Shown: piece after piece, positions 7,579-16,755 of the stretch
How the letters are laid out: each line of letters begins with the position of its first letter
Position numbering within the stretch: position 1 is the stretch's first letter
NCBI GenBank assembly: GCA_029263015.1
Contig: JAJCYI010000055.1
Span: forward strand, 1-41,277
DNA length: 41,277 nt
Reading direction: 5' to 3'
Source of the DNA: Saprospiraceae bacterium
Lineage (GTDB): Bacteria > Bacteroidota > Bacteroidia > Chitinophagales > Saprospiraceae
The notes under the pieces: generated by a model
Told to the model about the DNA's origin: nothing
The model's input: only the letters and a program-made list of their open reading frames with translations
Databases searched by the model: none
Made by a program: the position numbers and the translations under genes

Positions 7579-10494
7579 ATGGATTACAAGCCTCGTGAAA
7601 TAGAGAAAAAATGGAAACAGTGGTGGAATGAAAATCAAGTTTACAAAGTCTCCAATAAGAGTGATAAACCCAAATTTTATGTGCTGGATATGTTCCCCTA
7701 TCCATCTGGTTCCGGGTTGCATGTTGGCCACCCGCTTGGATATATCGCTTCTGACATCTATTCCCGATATAAAAGGATGAGTGGATTTAACGTACTTCAC
7801 CCAATGGGGTACGATGCATTTGGGTTACCTGCCGAACAGTATGCCATCCAAACAGGCGTTCATCCTGCCAAATCAACTGCTGAAAATATTGATAGATACC
7901 GTGCCCAGCTCGACAACCTTGGGTTCAGTTTTGATTGGAGCAGGGAGGTGCAAACTTGCGATCCTCAATATTATAAATGGACACAATGGATTTTCCTGCA
8001 ATTGTTCAACCATTGGTACAACAATGAATCTGATAAGGCTACGCCCATTGAAGATTTGGTGGGGATATTTGAAACGAAAGGCAACGAGCAGGTAAATGCT
8101 GCCAATTCGCAAGATGGGATATTTACTGCCGATGAGTGGAATGCCATGGATGCTAAATCCAAAAGTGATGTCCTGATGAACTACCGTCTTGCTTACCGCA
8201 AAACCACGTTCGTCTGGTGGTGTGAGGAATTGGGGACGGTTTTGGCCAACGACGAGGTGAAAGATGGTGTAAGCGACCGAGGTGGTTTCCCCGTGGAGCG
8301 CAAGCCGATGTTGCAATGGTCATTACGAATTACTGCATACGCCGAACGGTTGCTTAACGATTTGCAGGAAGTGGATTTTTCAGATGCCATGAAAAAAATG
8401 CAGGGCAATTGGATTGGCAGATCAGAGGGGGCACAATTGTTTTTTAACCTCTCCCCAGCCCTCCCCAAAGGGGAGGGTGACGGGACATCTCTCCCTCCTT
8501 TGGAGGGGGCTGGGGAGAGGCTCGAAGTATTTACCACCAGGCCGGATACTATTTTTGGAGCTACTTTCATGGTACTGGCACCGGAACATGATTTGGTCAA
8601 AGAAATCACCACACCAGATCAACAAAAAGAAATTAACGAATACCTTTCATTTGTAAATACCCGCTCAGAACGTGACCGCATTTCTGAGACCAAAGAAGTG
8701 TCTGGGGCATTTACAGGGGCATATGCTATCAACTCCTTCAATGGCGCCAAAATACCGATTTGGATCGCAGAATATGTCTTAAAAGATTATGGCACGGGAG
8801 CCATTATGGCGGTACCCGCAGACGATGAACGAGACAGACGATTTGCAGAAAAATTTGACATTGAAATAATCGAGATCATTGATAAAAGCATGCATCCCGG
8901 TGCAAGCATTGAGGATAAGAAGGGCAAAATGATTAATTCGGATTTCATGAACGGAATGGAGGTGTTGGATGCCATTGAAGCCATTTTACAAAAAACGGAA
9001 GAAATGGGAATTGGCAAAAGGCAAGTCAATTTCAGGTTGCGGGATGCCATTTACAGTCGCCAACGCTATTGGGGCGAGCCATTCCCAATCGTTTATGATG
9101 AGAGCGGAATTGCCCACGCTTTGCCAATTGAAGAGTTGCCTTTGGAATTGCCCAAATCAGAAGATTTCAAACCAGCTTCTGGAAATGAATCACCCCTTGC
9201 CAGAGTGAAAGACTGGGTGAACCTGCCTAATGGGTGGAAACGTGAGACGGATACCATGCCTGGCTTTGCAGGCTCCTCTTGGTACTTTTTGCGGTACATG
9301 GATGCTGATAACGATCAGGAATTTGCCAGCCAAGAAGCTTTGAACTATTGGCAGGATGTGGATTTGTACGTGGGAGGAACGGAGCATGCGGTTGGGCATT
9401 TGATGTACAGCCGTTTTTGGCATAAGTTCCTGTATGACAAGGGTTTAGTGCCGAAAAAAGAACCATATAAAAAGTTACTGAACCAGGGGATGATTCAGGG
9501 CGTGATTGAATCTATGTACCTGCTGAAAAAGAAAATCAATGGGGATAGCAAGTTTGTTTGTGCCAAATTGGCCAAACAAATGGGCATTACCGATTATGTG
9601 CAAATTCCTGTCTTGATAGATTATGTTGTTAATTATGGTTCACCAGAATCTTACCTGAACACCGCTGCTGTCAAGAAATTCATGGAATGGCGGCCCGAAT
9701 ATGCAGATGCTATTTTTGAATGTTCTAAAGGGACTTTCCATAAAGGTGTTTTCACGCCAAAAGGCGATGCTACTGAGAGTCACTTGTTTACTTTTTCGGA
9801 AGTTGGCAAAATGTCGAAAAGCAAATTCAATGTCATCAATCCAGATGATGTGGTAGAACAGTATGGCGCTGACACCTTCCGCATGTACGAAATGTTTCTT
9901 GGCCCAATCGAACAGGCAAAACCTTGGGATACAAAAGGCATCGATGGGGTGTCAAAATTTCTCCGCAAATTGTGGAGTATGTTTTTTGATGCCAATGGCC
10001 ATTTTACGGTAAGTGATGAAACGCCCACAAAAGGGGAGATGAAGACCTTGCACACCTGCATCAAAAAAATCAAAGAGGACATTGAGCGGTTCTCCTTTAA
10101 TACCTGTGTGAGTGGATTTATGATTTGTGTAAACGAGTTGCGTAGTCAAAACTGTAACAAGCGAGCCGTCCTCGAACCTTTGGTCAAACTCATCGCACCC
10201 TTTGCGCCACATCTTGCTGAAGATTTGTGGCACAGCTTAGGGCATGATTCAACAGTGTGTCTTGCTGATTTTCCAGTATTAGATGAGTCCTTTTTGGTGG
10301 AAGACTCTATTCCATATCCAATCAGCATCAATGGTACAAAAAGGGACTTGATCGAGTTTCCAGCCAATGCCACCAAAGATGAGTTGAAAAAAATGGCGCT
10401 GGAATTGGAATCCGTTCAGAAGTGGATTGATGGAAAGACGATTCGGAAGGTTATTGTTGTCCCAAAACGGATAATAAATATTGTGGTGGTGTGA
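7579..10494 (+). CDS. leuS: Leucyl-tRNA synthetase
   Basis: Class Ia aminoacyl-tRNA synthetase charging tRNA-Leu in the cytoplasm. It has the HIGH signature as HVGH (residues 48-51, in PYPSGSGLHVGHPLGY), the CP1 editing-domain motif TTRPDTIFG after residue 315, the MPGFAGSSWYFLRYMD catalytic segment, KMSKS at 744-748 and the anticodon-binding helical region. The length of 971 residues is longer than the roughly 860 of E. coli LeuRS. The extra length comes partly from insertions (around residues 165-205 and 650-710) that I believe are usual in Bacteroidota, and partly from an in-frame palindromic repeat at residues ~290-314. The start chosen is the Met of MDYKPREIEKKW, because the upstream extension of the frame only translates the repeat hairpin. 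The context is A-rich (AAAAAGAAATG) with no clear Shine-Dalgarno sequence. Confidence 0.97.
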   Translation: MDYKPREIEKKWKQWWNENQVYKVSNKSDKPKFYVLDMFPYPSGSGLHVGHPLGYIASDIYSRYKRMSGFNVLHPMGYDAFGLPAEQYAIQTGVHPAKSTAENIDRYRAQLDNLGFSFDWSREVQTCDPQYYKWTQWIFLQLFNHWYNNESDKATPIEDLVGIFETKGNEQVNAANSQDGIFTADEWNAMDAKSKSDVLMNYRLAYRKTTFVWWCEELGTVLANDEVKDGVSDRGGFPVERKPMLQWSLRITAYAERLLNDLQEVDFSDAMKKMQGNWIGRSEGAQLFFNLSPALPKGEGDGTSLPPLEGAGERLEVFTTRPDTIFGATFMVLAPEHDLVKEITTPDQQKEINEYLSFVNTRSERDRISETKEVSGAFTGAYAINSFNGAKIPIWIAEYVLKDYGTGAIMAVPADDERDRRFAEKFDIEIIEIIDKSMHPGASIEDKKGKMINSDFMNGMEVLDAIEAILQKTEEMGIGKRQVNFRLRDAIYSRQRYWGEPFPIVYDESGIAHALPIEELPLELPKSEDFKPASGNESPLARVKDWVNLPNGWKRETDTMPGFAGSSWYFLRYMDADNDQEFASQEALNYWQDVDLYVGGTEHAVGHLMYSRFWHKFLYDKGLVPKKEPYKKLLNQGMIQGVIESMYLLKKKINGDSKFVCAKLAKQMGITDYVQIPVLIDYVVNYGSPESYLNTAAVKKFMEWRPEYADAIFECSKGTFHKGVFTPKGDATESHLFTFSEVGKMSKSKFNVINPDDVVEQYGADTFRMYEMFLGPIEQAKPWDTKGIDGVSKFLRKLWSMFFDANGHFTVSDETPTKGEMKTLHTCIKKIKEDIERFSFNTCVSGFMICVNELRSQNCNKRAVLEPLVKLIAPFAPHLAEDLWHSLGHDSTVCLADFPVLDESFLVEDSIPYPISINGTKRDLIEFPANATKDELKKMALELESVQKWIDGKTIRKVIVVPKRIINIVVV
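8448..8520. repeat. Palindromic repeat element inserted in frame within leuS
   Basis: A 73-bp element with perfect 13-bp terminal inverted repeats (CCTCTCCCCAGCC / GGCTGGGGAGAGG). Each half contains its own smaller hairpin (CTCCCCAAAGGGGAG; CCCTCCTTTGGAGGG). It is translated as the low-complexity segment LSPALPKGEGDG..SLPPLEGAGER, located between the conserved GRSEGAQLFF strand and the LEVFTTRPDTIFG motif of the editing domain. E. coli LeuRS has only about 8 residues there. The composition (G/C-rich, C-runs) differs sharply from the flanking codons. It looks like an interspersed intergenic repeat that landed inside a gene without breaking the frame. Confidence 0.88.
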
Positions 10495-10503
10495 TGGTTG
10501 GTT

Positions 10504-10554
10504 GTCCCTTTCCGACAGGGTGGGAATTGAATTCCCACCCTGTCGGAAAGGGAC
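10504..10554. repeat. Perfect 25-bp inverted repeat between convergent genes
   Basis: GTCCCTTTCCGACAGGGTGG.. is followed by its exact complement with a single-base spacer, giving a 51-bp near-continuous palindrome starting 10 bp after the leuS stop. It lies between convergent leuS and the lipoprotein gene and could stall or end both transcripts, but no T tract follows. It is more likely an interspersed palindromic repeat that also serves as a transcript end. Confidence 0.9.
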
Positions 10555-10562
10555 GGTTGCAA

Positions 10563-10597
10563 AAGAGGTGACACCTTTCCGAAAGGTGTCACCTCTT
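10563..10597. repeat. AGGTGACACCTTT palindrome, copy 1
   Basis: A 35-bp palindrome with 17-bp perfect arms (AAGAGGTGACACCTTTC and its complement) around one base. It lies directly after the 51-bp palindrome and 20 bp before the end of the convergent lipoprotein gene. A second copy of the same family is at 41090-41122. This shows an interspersed repeat family rather than a gene-specific terminator. Confidence 0.9.
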
Positions 10598-10617
10598 AAT
10601 AGCATAATAAAAGCAGT

Positions 10618-11136
10618 TTATTCAATTGTAATTTTGACCACTGTTTCATTTCCTTGGTCATCGTATTCCACCACCATACCGATATTGTAGGTGGCTTCGA
10701 TTGCCCCGAAAACTTCTTTTTCCTCGTCAGGTTCTCCGTAAGCAGCTTTCACTTCTGTCATGGTGCTGCCAATGCCGATGCCATTGTCTGTTTTCCCTTC
10801 ATAAGGAGCCTCGATGTCTAAATGGGTAACGGCTTTGGTCAGGTCAAGTGTTTCAGAGTCGTTTTGTTCCAGGTAAAATGTCATTCCTTCCGAAATATAG
10901 ACCAGGAAGTGGGAAAAAGAGCCTCCGACGCCAAACCAGGAATCAGCAGTTTGGCCAAAAGCATCGAACACCTCTTGTCCAGTTGCGCCAATTTTGATTT
11001 CAGTGATTCCTTGACCAGGAATAATTTTGCTGGTTTCAGATGGAGTAGCTTCATCGTCGTCACCACAACTGGTGAAAATACTCATGGAGAAAACCAGCAA
11101 GAGCAGTAATGAGAATTTGAAAAATGTGTTTAACAT
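10618..11136 (-). CDS. Putative surface lipoprotein with two BamE-like half motifs
   Basis: A 172-residue lipoprotein. The signal peptide MLNTFFKFSLLLLLVFSMS ends in lipobox FTSC, and the Cys is followed by GDDDE, an acidic stretch like the lipoprotein export signal that sends Bacteroidota lipoproteins to the cell surface. The mature part has two similar segments, IKIGATGQEVFDAFGQ and IGIGSTMTEVKAAYGEPDE. They resemble the G-(S/T)-T..EV...(F/Y)G-xP pattern of BamE/SmpA-like folds and suggest internal duplication. An upstream in-frame Met (11175) would add 13 residues before the signal peptide, and that extension lies in a repeat element, so the inner Met is preferred. The function is unknown; BamE-like is a fold guess only. 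Confidence 0.8.
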   Translation of the reverse strand: MLNTFFKFSLLLLLVFSMSIFTSCGDDDEATPSETSKIIPGQGITEIKIGATGQEVFDAFGQTADSWFGVGGSFSHFLVYISEGMTFYLEQNDSETLDLTKAVTHLDIEAPYEGKTDNGIGIGSTMTEVKAAYGEPDEEKEVFGAIEATYNIGMVVEYDDQGNETVVKITIE

Positions 11137-11156
11137 ACTTGATTTGTTTTTAGAAG

Positions 11157-11269
11157 TTATAAGACTTGTTCGCAAAGTAGCTACGGCTATGCACTCAAAA
11201 AAATAGACCGCCAGACTAAAAAAACCTAATTCTCATATCCTAAAATCTTATTTACGAACAAGTTTATAA
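11157..11269. repeat. 113-bp repeat element with ~20-bp terminal inverted repeats
   Basis: The left end TTATAAGACTTGTTCGCAAA and the right end, read in complement, TTATAAACTTGTTCGTAAA match apart from one base change and one indel. The interior begins with GTAGCTACGGCTATGC, a 16-base sequence also present in the elements at 26637 and 41140 (one mismatch in the latter). There is no coding capacity. It sits 20 bp upstream of the lipoprotein gene at 10618-11136, so it forms that gene's 5' region. It looks like a miniature, non-autonomous repeat. Confidence 0.7.
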
Positions 11270-11504
11270 AAAAATGAGAATGGAAATTTTTACTTTGGCT
11301 AAAAATTTGCCATACGTTTGTTATTGATTATCAGGAATAAACACGCAAATGCAGGATTGTTTAGAAACAAGGCTGAAAAACGTGCAGATTGAATTTTGAA
11401 TGTATGTTCCCAGCTTTCAATTTGTTTTGTCTGTATTCTGCTAATCGTATTCTGACAAAAAACCTAACTTGCACATCTATTTGTTGAACCTAAATCTCCC
11501 ATGA
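11270..11504. other. Intergenic region before the M43 protease gene
   Basis: AT-rich sequence with no gene seen. Together with the repeat element to its left it forms the divergent promoter space between the lipoprotein and the metalloprotease. No promoter with both expected boxes was identified with confidence. Confidence 0.4.
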
Positions 11505-14500
11505 ATGAAAGTGTTCATTTACCGCATTACAATTATCCTTTCGATTGGTGTTTTACCAATAATCCATCTTTCTTCCCAAACCATTTCTCCAAATTCTCCC
11601 CGCTGTGCTTTTGATGAAATTAACGATGCACAACGCCAGACCGACCCCTCTTTTGAGGAAGAATGGCGTGGATTTTTGGATGAAACGATTCCAAATTTAG
11701 CTGCTCAGGAAAGAAATGCGGTAGAGCCTTTGATGACCATTTCTGTGGTAGTCCACATTATCCATGATGGTGAACCGATTGGTCAAGATGCCAACCTTTC
11801 AACTGAACGCATAGAGGCTCAGATTGCTGTCTTGAATGAAGATTTTTGTTCGTTAAATGAAAAATATTATGAAACCCCAGCGCAATGGTTTGGCCTTGCC
11901 GGGACACCAAATATTCAATTCCTACTGGCGACAACCGATCCTGACGGAAATGCCACCAATGGAATTACGCGCCATAATATAGCGGTGACGGGAACATCGT
12001 GGAGCAACAACAATATCAATTCTGAGATAAAACCCATGACCAATTGGGATCCAAATAAATACATGAATATTTATGTGGTCTCAATTCCTGGCACCACCGC
12101 ATCGGGTGGGGTAGTCGGCTACTCAAATTACCCCATTCCATCGCAAATAGGGGCAGACCGTGACGGGCCAGTCGTTGATTTCAATTGGTTTGGTGCTCTT
12201 GGATTTGGCGCTTCAGGGTGGCGGCCTATCAGTCATGAAACAGGCCACTATTTGGGATTGCCGCATACTTTCAATGGCAGTTCCTGCAGTGACGATGATG
12301 GCATTGCCGATACTCCAAATGTGGATGATGCAACGAGTTCGTATGTGACCATTGATTGCGATGATGGATTTCCGGCAGGTCCTGAATCTTGCAACTCAGA
12401 ACATCTGTATGTCAATTACATGGATTATGTGGGAGAGAATTGTTACACCTCATTTACGCAAGGACAGGTAAATGTGGTGCGTTCAGTCCTCGATGGCACA
12501 TCCGCTGGCTTTGGATATGGCAGTCGGGAGGAGCTAATTACACAAGCACCGTTGCAAACTTTTATTCCGGTAAATGATGCGGGGATCACCAGGCTCATTT
12601 CACCAACTATTGTTAATTGTACACCAGACTCATTGACACCAGAAGTAACCCTGCGGAATTTTGGGTCTGAAAATCTTACTGAAGTTACTATCAAATATCA
12701 AATCAATAATGATCCTGAGATAAGTTATAGTTGGACTGGAGATTTGTTTCCCGGTGAATTGGCCAATGTTGTTTTGCCAAATTTCACACCGCCTGATGGG
12801 GTATATATTTTGACTTTTTATACCGAAAATCCGAACGGTGAAAATGATGACAGGTTGGACAACGATGTTTATGCCACAGCCATGTTTACTTATTTTGCAT
12901 TTGACCTACCCATGGTCGAAACCGCGGAGAATGAAACTGCATTTCCGACCCAATTTGGAACTTTTGATTTCAATGTGGACAATGATGATTTCACCTGGGA
13001 AATCACAAATGAGGCCTCTGGATATGGATTTGGCAATGAATCATTTGTGTTCAACAACCGAGCGGGCGAATTGCTCAATAACCCCGGTGGCACTTTGGAT
13101 GCACTGATCACCCGTCATTTTGATTTTTCTGAAATAACTGGGGCAGCACTCTATTTTGATGTTGCTTATGCACCATTTACAGTGTTACAAAGCGATACTT
13201 TGTTGGTGTTGATTTCAACTGATTGTACCCAGAATTTCAACCAAATAGTATATGCAAATGGAGGGGAAACCCTTTCTACGGCACCTGCCACTCAAAACTT
13301 GTTCACGCCAACTTCCAGCCAATGGCGTACGGATGGTGTTGATCTGAGTGACTATGATGGAATGGAAGATGTAGCCATTGCTTTTCTGAACTTATCGAAT
13401 TGGGGCAACCGACTGTTTATTGACAATGTTAGGGTTGGTGTCAATTGCAACTTGCTTGCGGCGGAATGGGATATTGTTCCTGATGGTTGTGGAAACCCCA
13501 ACGGGATCTGTACCGGAGAAGCATCTGTCGTTGTTCCTATTAGCAACGGCAATTTGAATTACCAGTGGGAGGGATGGCCCGCCAATCACAATGAACCAAG
13601 TATTACTGAATTGTGTGCCGGAGAAGTAACTGTTACCATTACCGATTCTTTTGGATGCCAAATTGAAGCTTCCAATGAAATCCCTTCCGCGCCTTCCCCA
13701 ACCTTACAAGGAAGTGCTACCGAAATTACAACTTATAATGCATCTGATGGAACAGCAACAGTAACTGTCGGTGGGGGCAATGCACCATTCACTTTCACCT
13801 GGAGCAACGGAGTGGTAGCGAACAGCAGTTTTCCGATGCACACTATTAATAATTTAACAGAAGGAACTTACTTCGTTGAAGTAGAAGATGTGCTTGGATG
13901 CTCAGCAATGATAGAGATAGTAGTGGGATCTGTTTGTTCAGGTTTTTTCATCACCACGTTTGATTGGGATGTTGCATGTTTTGGGGAGTCTAATGGCTCC
14001 GCATTGGCCAATACGTTCAATGGCACCGGCCCGTTTGACTTTCTTTGGAGCAACGGCGTTACCACACAATTGAACGAATCGCTGCCGGCAGGTACGCATT
14101 TCGTTACTGTTACTGATGTGAACCAATGCCCTGCCTTTGATACGGTAACCATAGCTGAACCAACTGCATTGGAACTCACTACCAGCTCTACCAATGAAAC
14201 GGGTTTGAATGCGAATAATGGTACAGCAACAGCAAACCCATCTGGTGGCTCTCCAAACTATAATTACGCTTGGAGCAGCGGTGCTACTACCCAAACGGCA
14301 GAAAATTTGTCGCCAGGTATTTATGGGGTGACCGTGACTGATTCCAATGGGTGTATTGAAATGGCTTTGGTTTCCATTCAGTCTTTTTCATGTGACGGTT
14401 TTGATGCAATGCTTTCCTCCACAGATATGACCTGTTTTGGAATAAATGACGGTACAGCCAATGTTTTTGCAACTGGTGAAACGCAGCCTCTTAACATTAT

Positions 14501-16061
14501 TTGGAGCAATGGCCAGACGTCCACATTTATCCAAAACCTCGCTGCTGGCAATTATTTAGTTACAATAAGCGATGCGGCAGGCTGTTCCTCAGAACTTTCC
14601 ACAATTATTTCTCAACCTACCCAGTTGGGCCTCGATATTTCATCAACATCCGAAACTTCACCAGGGGCAAATAATGGAACAGCCTCGATCAATGTGTCAG
14701 GTGGAACTCCTTTTCCAGGAGGCAATTATGAGTTTGATTGGAGTAATGGCGGCGTGACAGCAGAAATCACAGATCTCGTCCCCGGAAATTATTCGGTGAC
14801 GGTGACGGATCAAAACGGATGCACCGAAACTGCATCTGTGGAAGTATCAGCGTCCACCTGTCAGTTGAGTATCCAAATGTCAATCATGGATGCAAGTTGT
14901 CCTACCGTGGCAGATGGTGTAGCGACTGTTACCGATGTGCCCGGAGCAACAATTCCTCTTGAATACGATTGGTCGAACGGTGATACTGAAATGACCTCCT
15001 TGAATTTGCTGCCTGGGAATTATTTTGTAACCGTGACTGATGCCGTAGGATGTACTGTAAGCGGTTGGGTTGTAATTGCTGAAAATGATGTGGTACCACC
15101 GACGCTTGTTTTACAAGATACTTTTTTGCTAATAATTGAAAATACACAGGTAACTTTTGATGCAGCAATGGCAGATGTCGGCAGTTTCGACAATTGTAGC
15201 ATGGTTAATTTGGAAGCATCGCAAACATTGTTTGATTGCAACGATATAGGGAACAACGAAGTAATCGTTTCAGCCACTGATTCAAATGGAAATCAGACAT
15301 TTGCTGATATTATCGTTTTGGTGAGAGATACATTACTACCAAGTTTGTCTTGCCCTGATAACATTGAGACAAATGATTGTGGAACAATAGATTACGTTAC
15401 GCCTACGGCAAATGACAATTGCGGTATTGCAAGTGTTTCGTTGATAGAGGGGCTTGAGAGTGGAGCATCGTTTCCTGTTGGTGCGACCCTTGTTACTTGG
15501 CAGGCAGTGGATGATGATGGGAATATTTCAGAATGTTCATTTTCTGTAACCATCGATAGCGATCTTTCCATCGATATAGTGGAAATTATTCATGCTGTTG
15601 GCAACCAAAACGGCTCAATTAACTGGACTATTTCCGGAGGCAATCCGCCATATCAAAGCAACTGGTTTGAGAGTGGAATTGAATTGATCGGTTTCGATCC
15701 ATCGGATGTACTTCCTGGAACTTATGAAGTGATCGTTACTGATGAAAATGGTTGTACTTTGGTTTCTGGGCCAATAGTCGTAGATAATTTGAACAGCAGT
15801 TTTTCCAATGAATTGGACAAGCAAATCAACTTATTTCCAAACCCTACATCTGGAAATGTAATACTTGAGTTTTCTTCTTCTTTAATTGGCCAATGTGAAA
15901 TGATCGTTATTGATGTGGCCGGAAATACACGCTATAAAAGAACAATTCCATCTCTACATCAAACAGAAATATTGGATCTCAACCATTTGAATGCAGGGAT
16001 TTATTGGTTGAAAATAGTAATGGATGAAGGACTGGTTTGGAAAAAAATAATTGTCATATAA
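11505..16061 (+). CDS. Secreted M43 (pappalysin-type) metalloprotease with SprB-like repeats and T9SS sorting domain
   Basis: A 1518-residue exported zinc metalloprotease. The signal peptide is MKVFIYRITIILSIGVLPI. The catalytic domain (about 75-335) carries the zinc motif HETGHYLGLPH (244-254) and the Met-turn VNYMDY (303-308), which fit the MEROPS M43/PAPP-A family. A CARDB-like Ig module (TRLISPTIVNCTPDSLTPEV) and a jelly-roll/MAM-like region follow. Then come about seven SprB-type repeats, each with a WSNG..-NL..G.Y.VTVTD..GC pattern (roughly 660-1190), HYR-like modules, one more SprB-like unit, and a T9SS type-A sorting domain starting INLFPNPTSGNV. It probably degrades extracellular or matrix protein at the surface or in the medium; the substrate is unknown. 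The next gene begins 44 bp downstream, so co-transcription is possible. Confidence 0.93.
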   Translation: MKVFIYRITIILSIGVLPIIHLSSQTISPNSPRCAFDEINDAQRQTDPSFEEEWRGFLDETIPNLAAQERNAVEPLMTISVVVHIIHDGEPIGQDANLSTERIEAQIAVLNEDFCSLNEKYYETPAQWFGLAGTPNIQFLLATTDPDGNATNGITRHNIAVTGTSWSNNNINSEIKPMTNWDPNKYMNIYVVSIPGTTASGGVVGYSNYPIPSQIGADRDGPVVDFNWFGALGFGASGWRPISHETGHYLGLPHTFNGSSCSDDDGIADTPNVDDATSSYVTIDCDDGFPAGPESCNSEHLYVNYMDYVGENCYTSFTQGQVNVVRSVLDGTSAGFGYGSREELITQAPLQTFIPVNDAGITRLISPTIVNCTPDSLTPEVTLRNFGSENLTEVTIKYQINNDPEISYSWTGDLFPGELANVVLPNFTPPDGVYILTFYTENPNGENDDRLDNDVYATAMFTYFAFDLPMVETAENETAFPTQFGTFDFNVDNDDFTWEITNEASGYGFGNESFVFNNRAGELLNNPGGTLDALITRHFDFSEITGAALYFDVAYAPFTVLQSDTLLVLISTDCTQNFNQIVYANGGETLSTAPATQNLFTPTSSQWRTDGVDLSDYDGMEDVAIAFLNLSNWGNRLFIDNVRVGVNCNLLAAEWDIVPDGCGNPNGICTGEASVVVPISNGNLNYQWEGWPANHNEPSITELCAGEVTVTITDSFGCQIEASNEIPSAPSPTLQGSATEITTYNASDGTATVTVGGGNAPFTFTWSNGVVANSSFPMHTINNLTEGTYFVEVEDVLGCSAMIEIVVGSVCSGFFITTFDWDVACFGESNGSALANTFNGTGPFDFLWSNGVTTQLNESLPAGTHFVTVTDVNQCPAFDTVTIAEPTALELTTSSTNETGLNANNGTATANPSGGSPNYNYAWSSGATTQTAENLSPGIYGVTVTDSNGCIEMALVSIQSFSCDGFDAMLSSTDMTCFGINDGTANVFATGETQPLNIIWSNGQTSTFIQNLAAGNYLVTISDAAGCSSELSTIISQPTQLGLDISSTSETSPGANNGTASINVSGGTPFPGGNYEFDWSNGGVTAEITDLVPGNYSVTVTDQNGCTETASVEVSASTCQLSIQMSIMDASCPTVADGVATVTDVPGATIPLEYDWSNGDTEMTSLNLLPGNYFVTVTDAVGCTVSGWVVIAENDVVPPTLVLQDTFLLIIENTQVTFDAAMADVGSFDNCSMVNLEASQTLFDCNDIGNNEVIVSATDSNGNQTFADIIVLVRDTLLPSLSCPDNIETNDCGTIDYVTPTANDNCGIASVSLIEGLESGASFPVGATLVTWQAVDDDGNISECSFSVTIDSDLSIDIVEIIHAVGNQNGSINWTISGGNPPYQSNWFESGIELIGFDPSDVLPGTYEVIVTDENGCTLVSGPIVVDNLNSSFSNELDKQINLFPNPTSGNVILEFSSSLIGQCEMIVIDVAGNTRYKRTIPSLHQTEILDLNHLNAGIYWLKIVMDEGLVWKKIIVI

Positions 16062-16105
16062 AACGCCTTCTTTTTGAACCTGTCTCTAAAAATAAAAATA
16101 CAATC

Positions 16106-16678
16106 ATGACTAAAAAAATATTGCTTTTTATCTTCGGTTTTTCATTTATTTTATCTTGCAAAAACGAACCTTCGACTCCTGAAAATACCCAACCAGTGAT
16201 ACCTGTCGAAAGCAACCAATTGACTGGAGGCTTGAAGGACCTCAAATCACAAGCTTTAGATGAAAGCGATATGTTTGGGAGAGTGAACCAGTCGTTAGGT
16301 GTGTTGCAAAAAGAGTTTCAAGTGTCGAGCCAAACCAATTCTGACATGGGTAAAATGACTGTCTTTGTTGATGAAAAATTTACCGTTCTGATGAGGAATG
16401 AAAAAGACGGGAAGGTGTTCGATACCAAAGTCAACCTGAAAAACCTGAATCCAGAAAACGGTAGTTTCCGCCTTATCCCCAATGTTGAACTTAACGACCT
16501 GCCTGGTTTCGCTATTTCAGTGATAGAAGGAAAAGAAGGGGTTGAAAGATCAAAAGATGGTGAAATAATAGCCAAGAATGAGCGGGAGTTGCAAATATTC
16601 ATGGCTACCCGGCAAAATATAGAAACGGTAGTACCTGCCTTTGTGCAGGCACTCAATGTGGTGCACGGGAAGAATTGA
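16106..16678 (+). CDS. Unrecognised lipoprotein
   Basis: A 190-residue protein with a lipoprotein signal peptide (MTKKILLFIFGFSFILSC, lipobox Cys at 18) and then a Pro/Thr-rich linker. The mature part is charged, with no recognised domain. It contains a coiled-coil-like stretch (GGLKDLKSQALDESDMFGRV) and a beta-rich half (MTVFVDEKFTVLMRNE). The frame is open further upstream to 16037, overlapping the protease end, but that extension precedes the signal peptide and is rejected. It follows the M43 protease gene by 44 bp on the same strand, so the two may be co-transcribed. The function is unknown. Confidence 0.78.
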   Translation: MTKKILLFIFGFSFILSCKNEPSTPENTQPVIPVESNQLTGGLKDLKSQALDESDMFGRVNQSLGVLQKEFQVSSQTNSDMGKMTVFVDEKFTVLMRNEKDGKVFDTKVNLKNLNPENGSFRLIPNVELNDLPGFAISVIEGKEGVERSKDGEIIAKNERELQIFMATRQNIETVVPAFVQALNVVHGKN

Positions 16679-16755
16679 AATCTTTTCAGGGCTAAATTTC
16701 GAGAGAAGAGGTTTCAAAAAATAACTCTGCAGTTTACCAAAAAGCAAATCTGGAC

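Noticed and set aside
7253-7603. 116-codon plus-strand open frame upstream of and overlapping leuS
   Set aside because: Its second half only translates the GGTGAATGG repeat hairpin and it overlaps the leuS start; no recognisable domain.
7873-8316. 147-codon minus-strand open frame within leuS
   Set aside because: Antisense to conserved LeuRS sequence.
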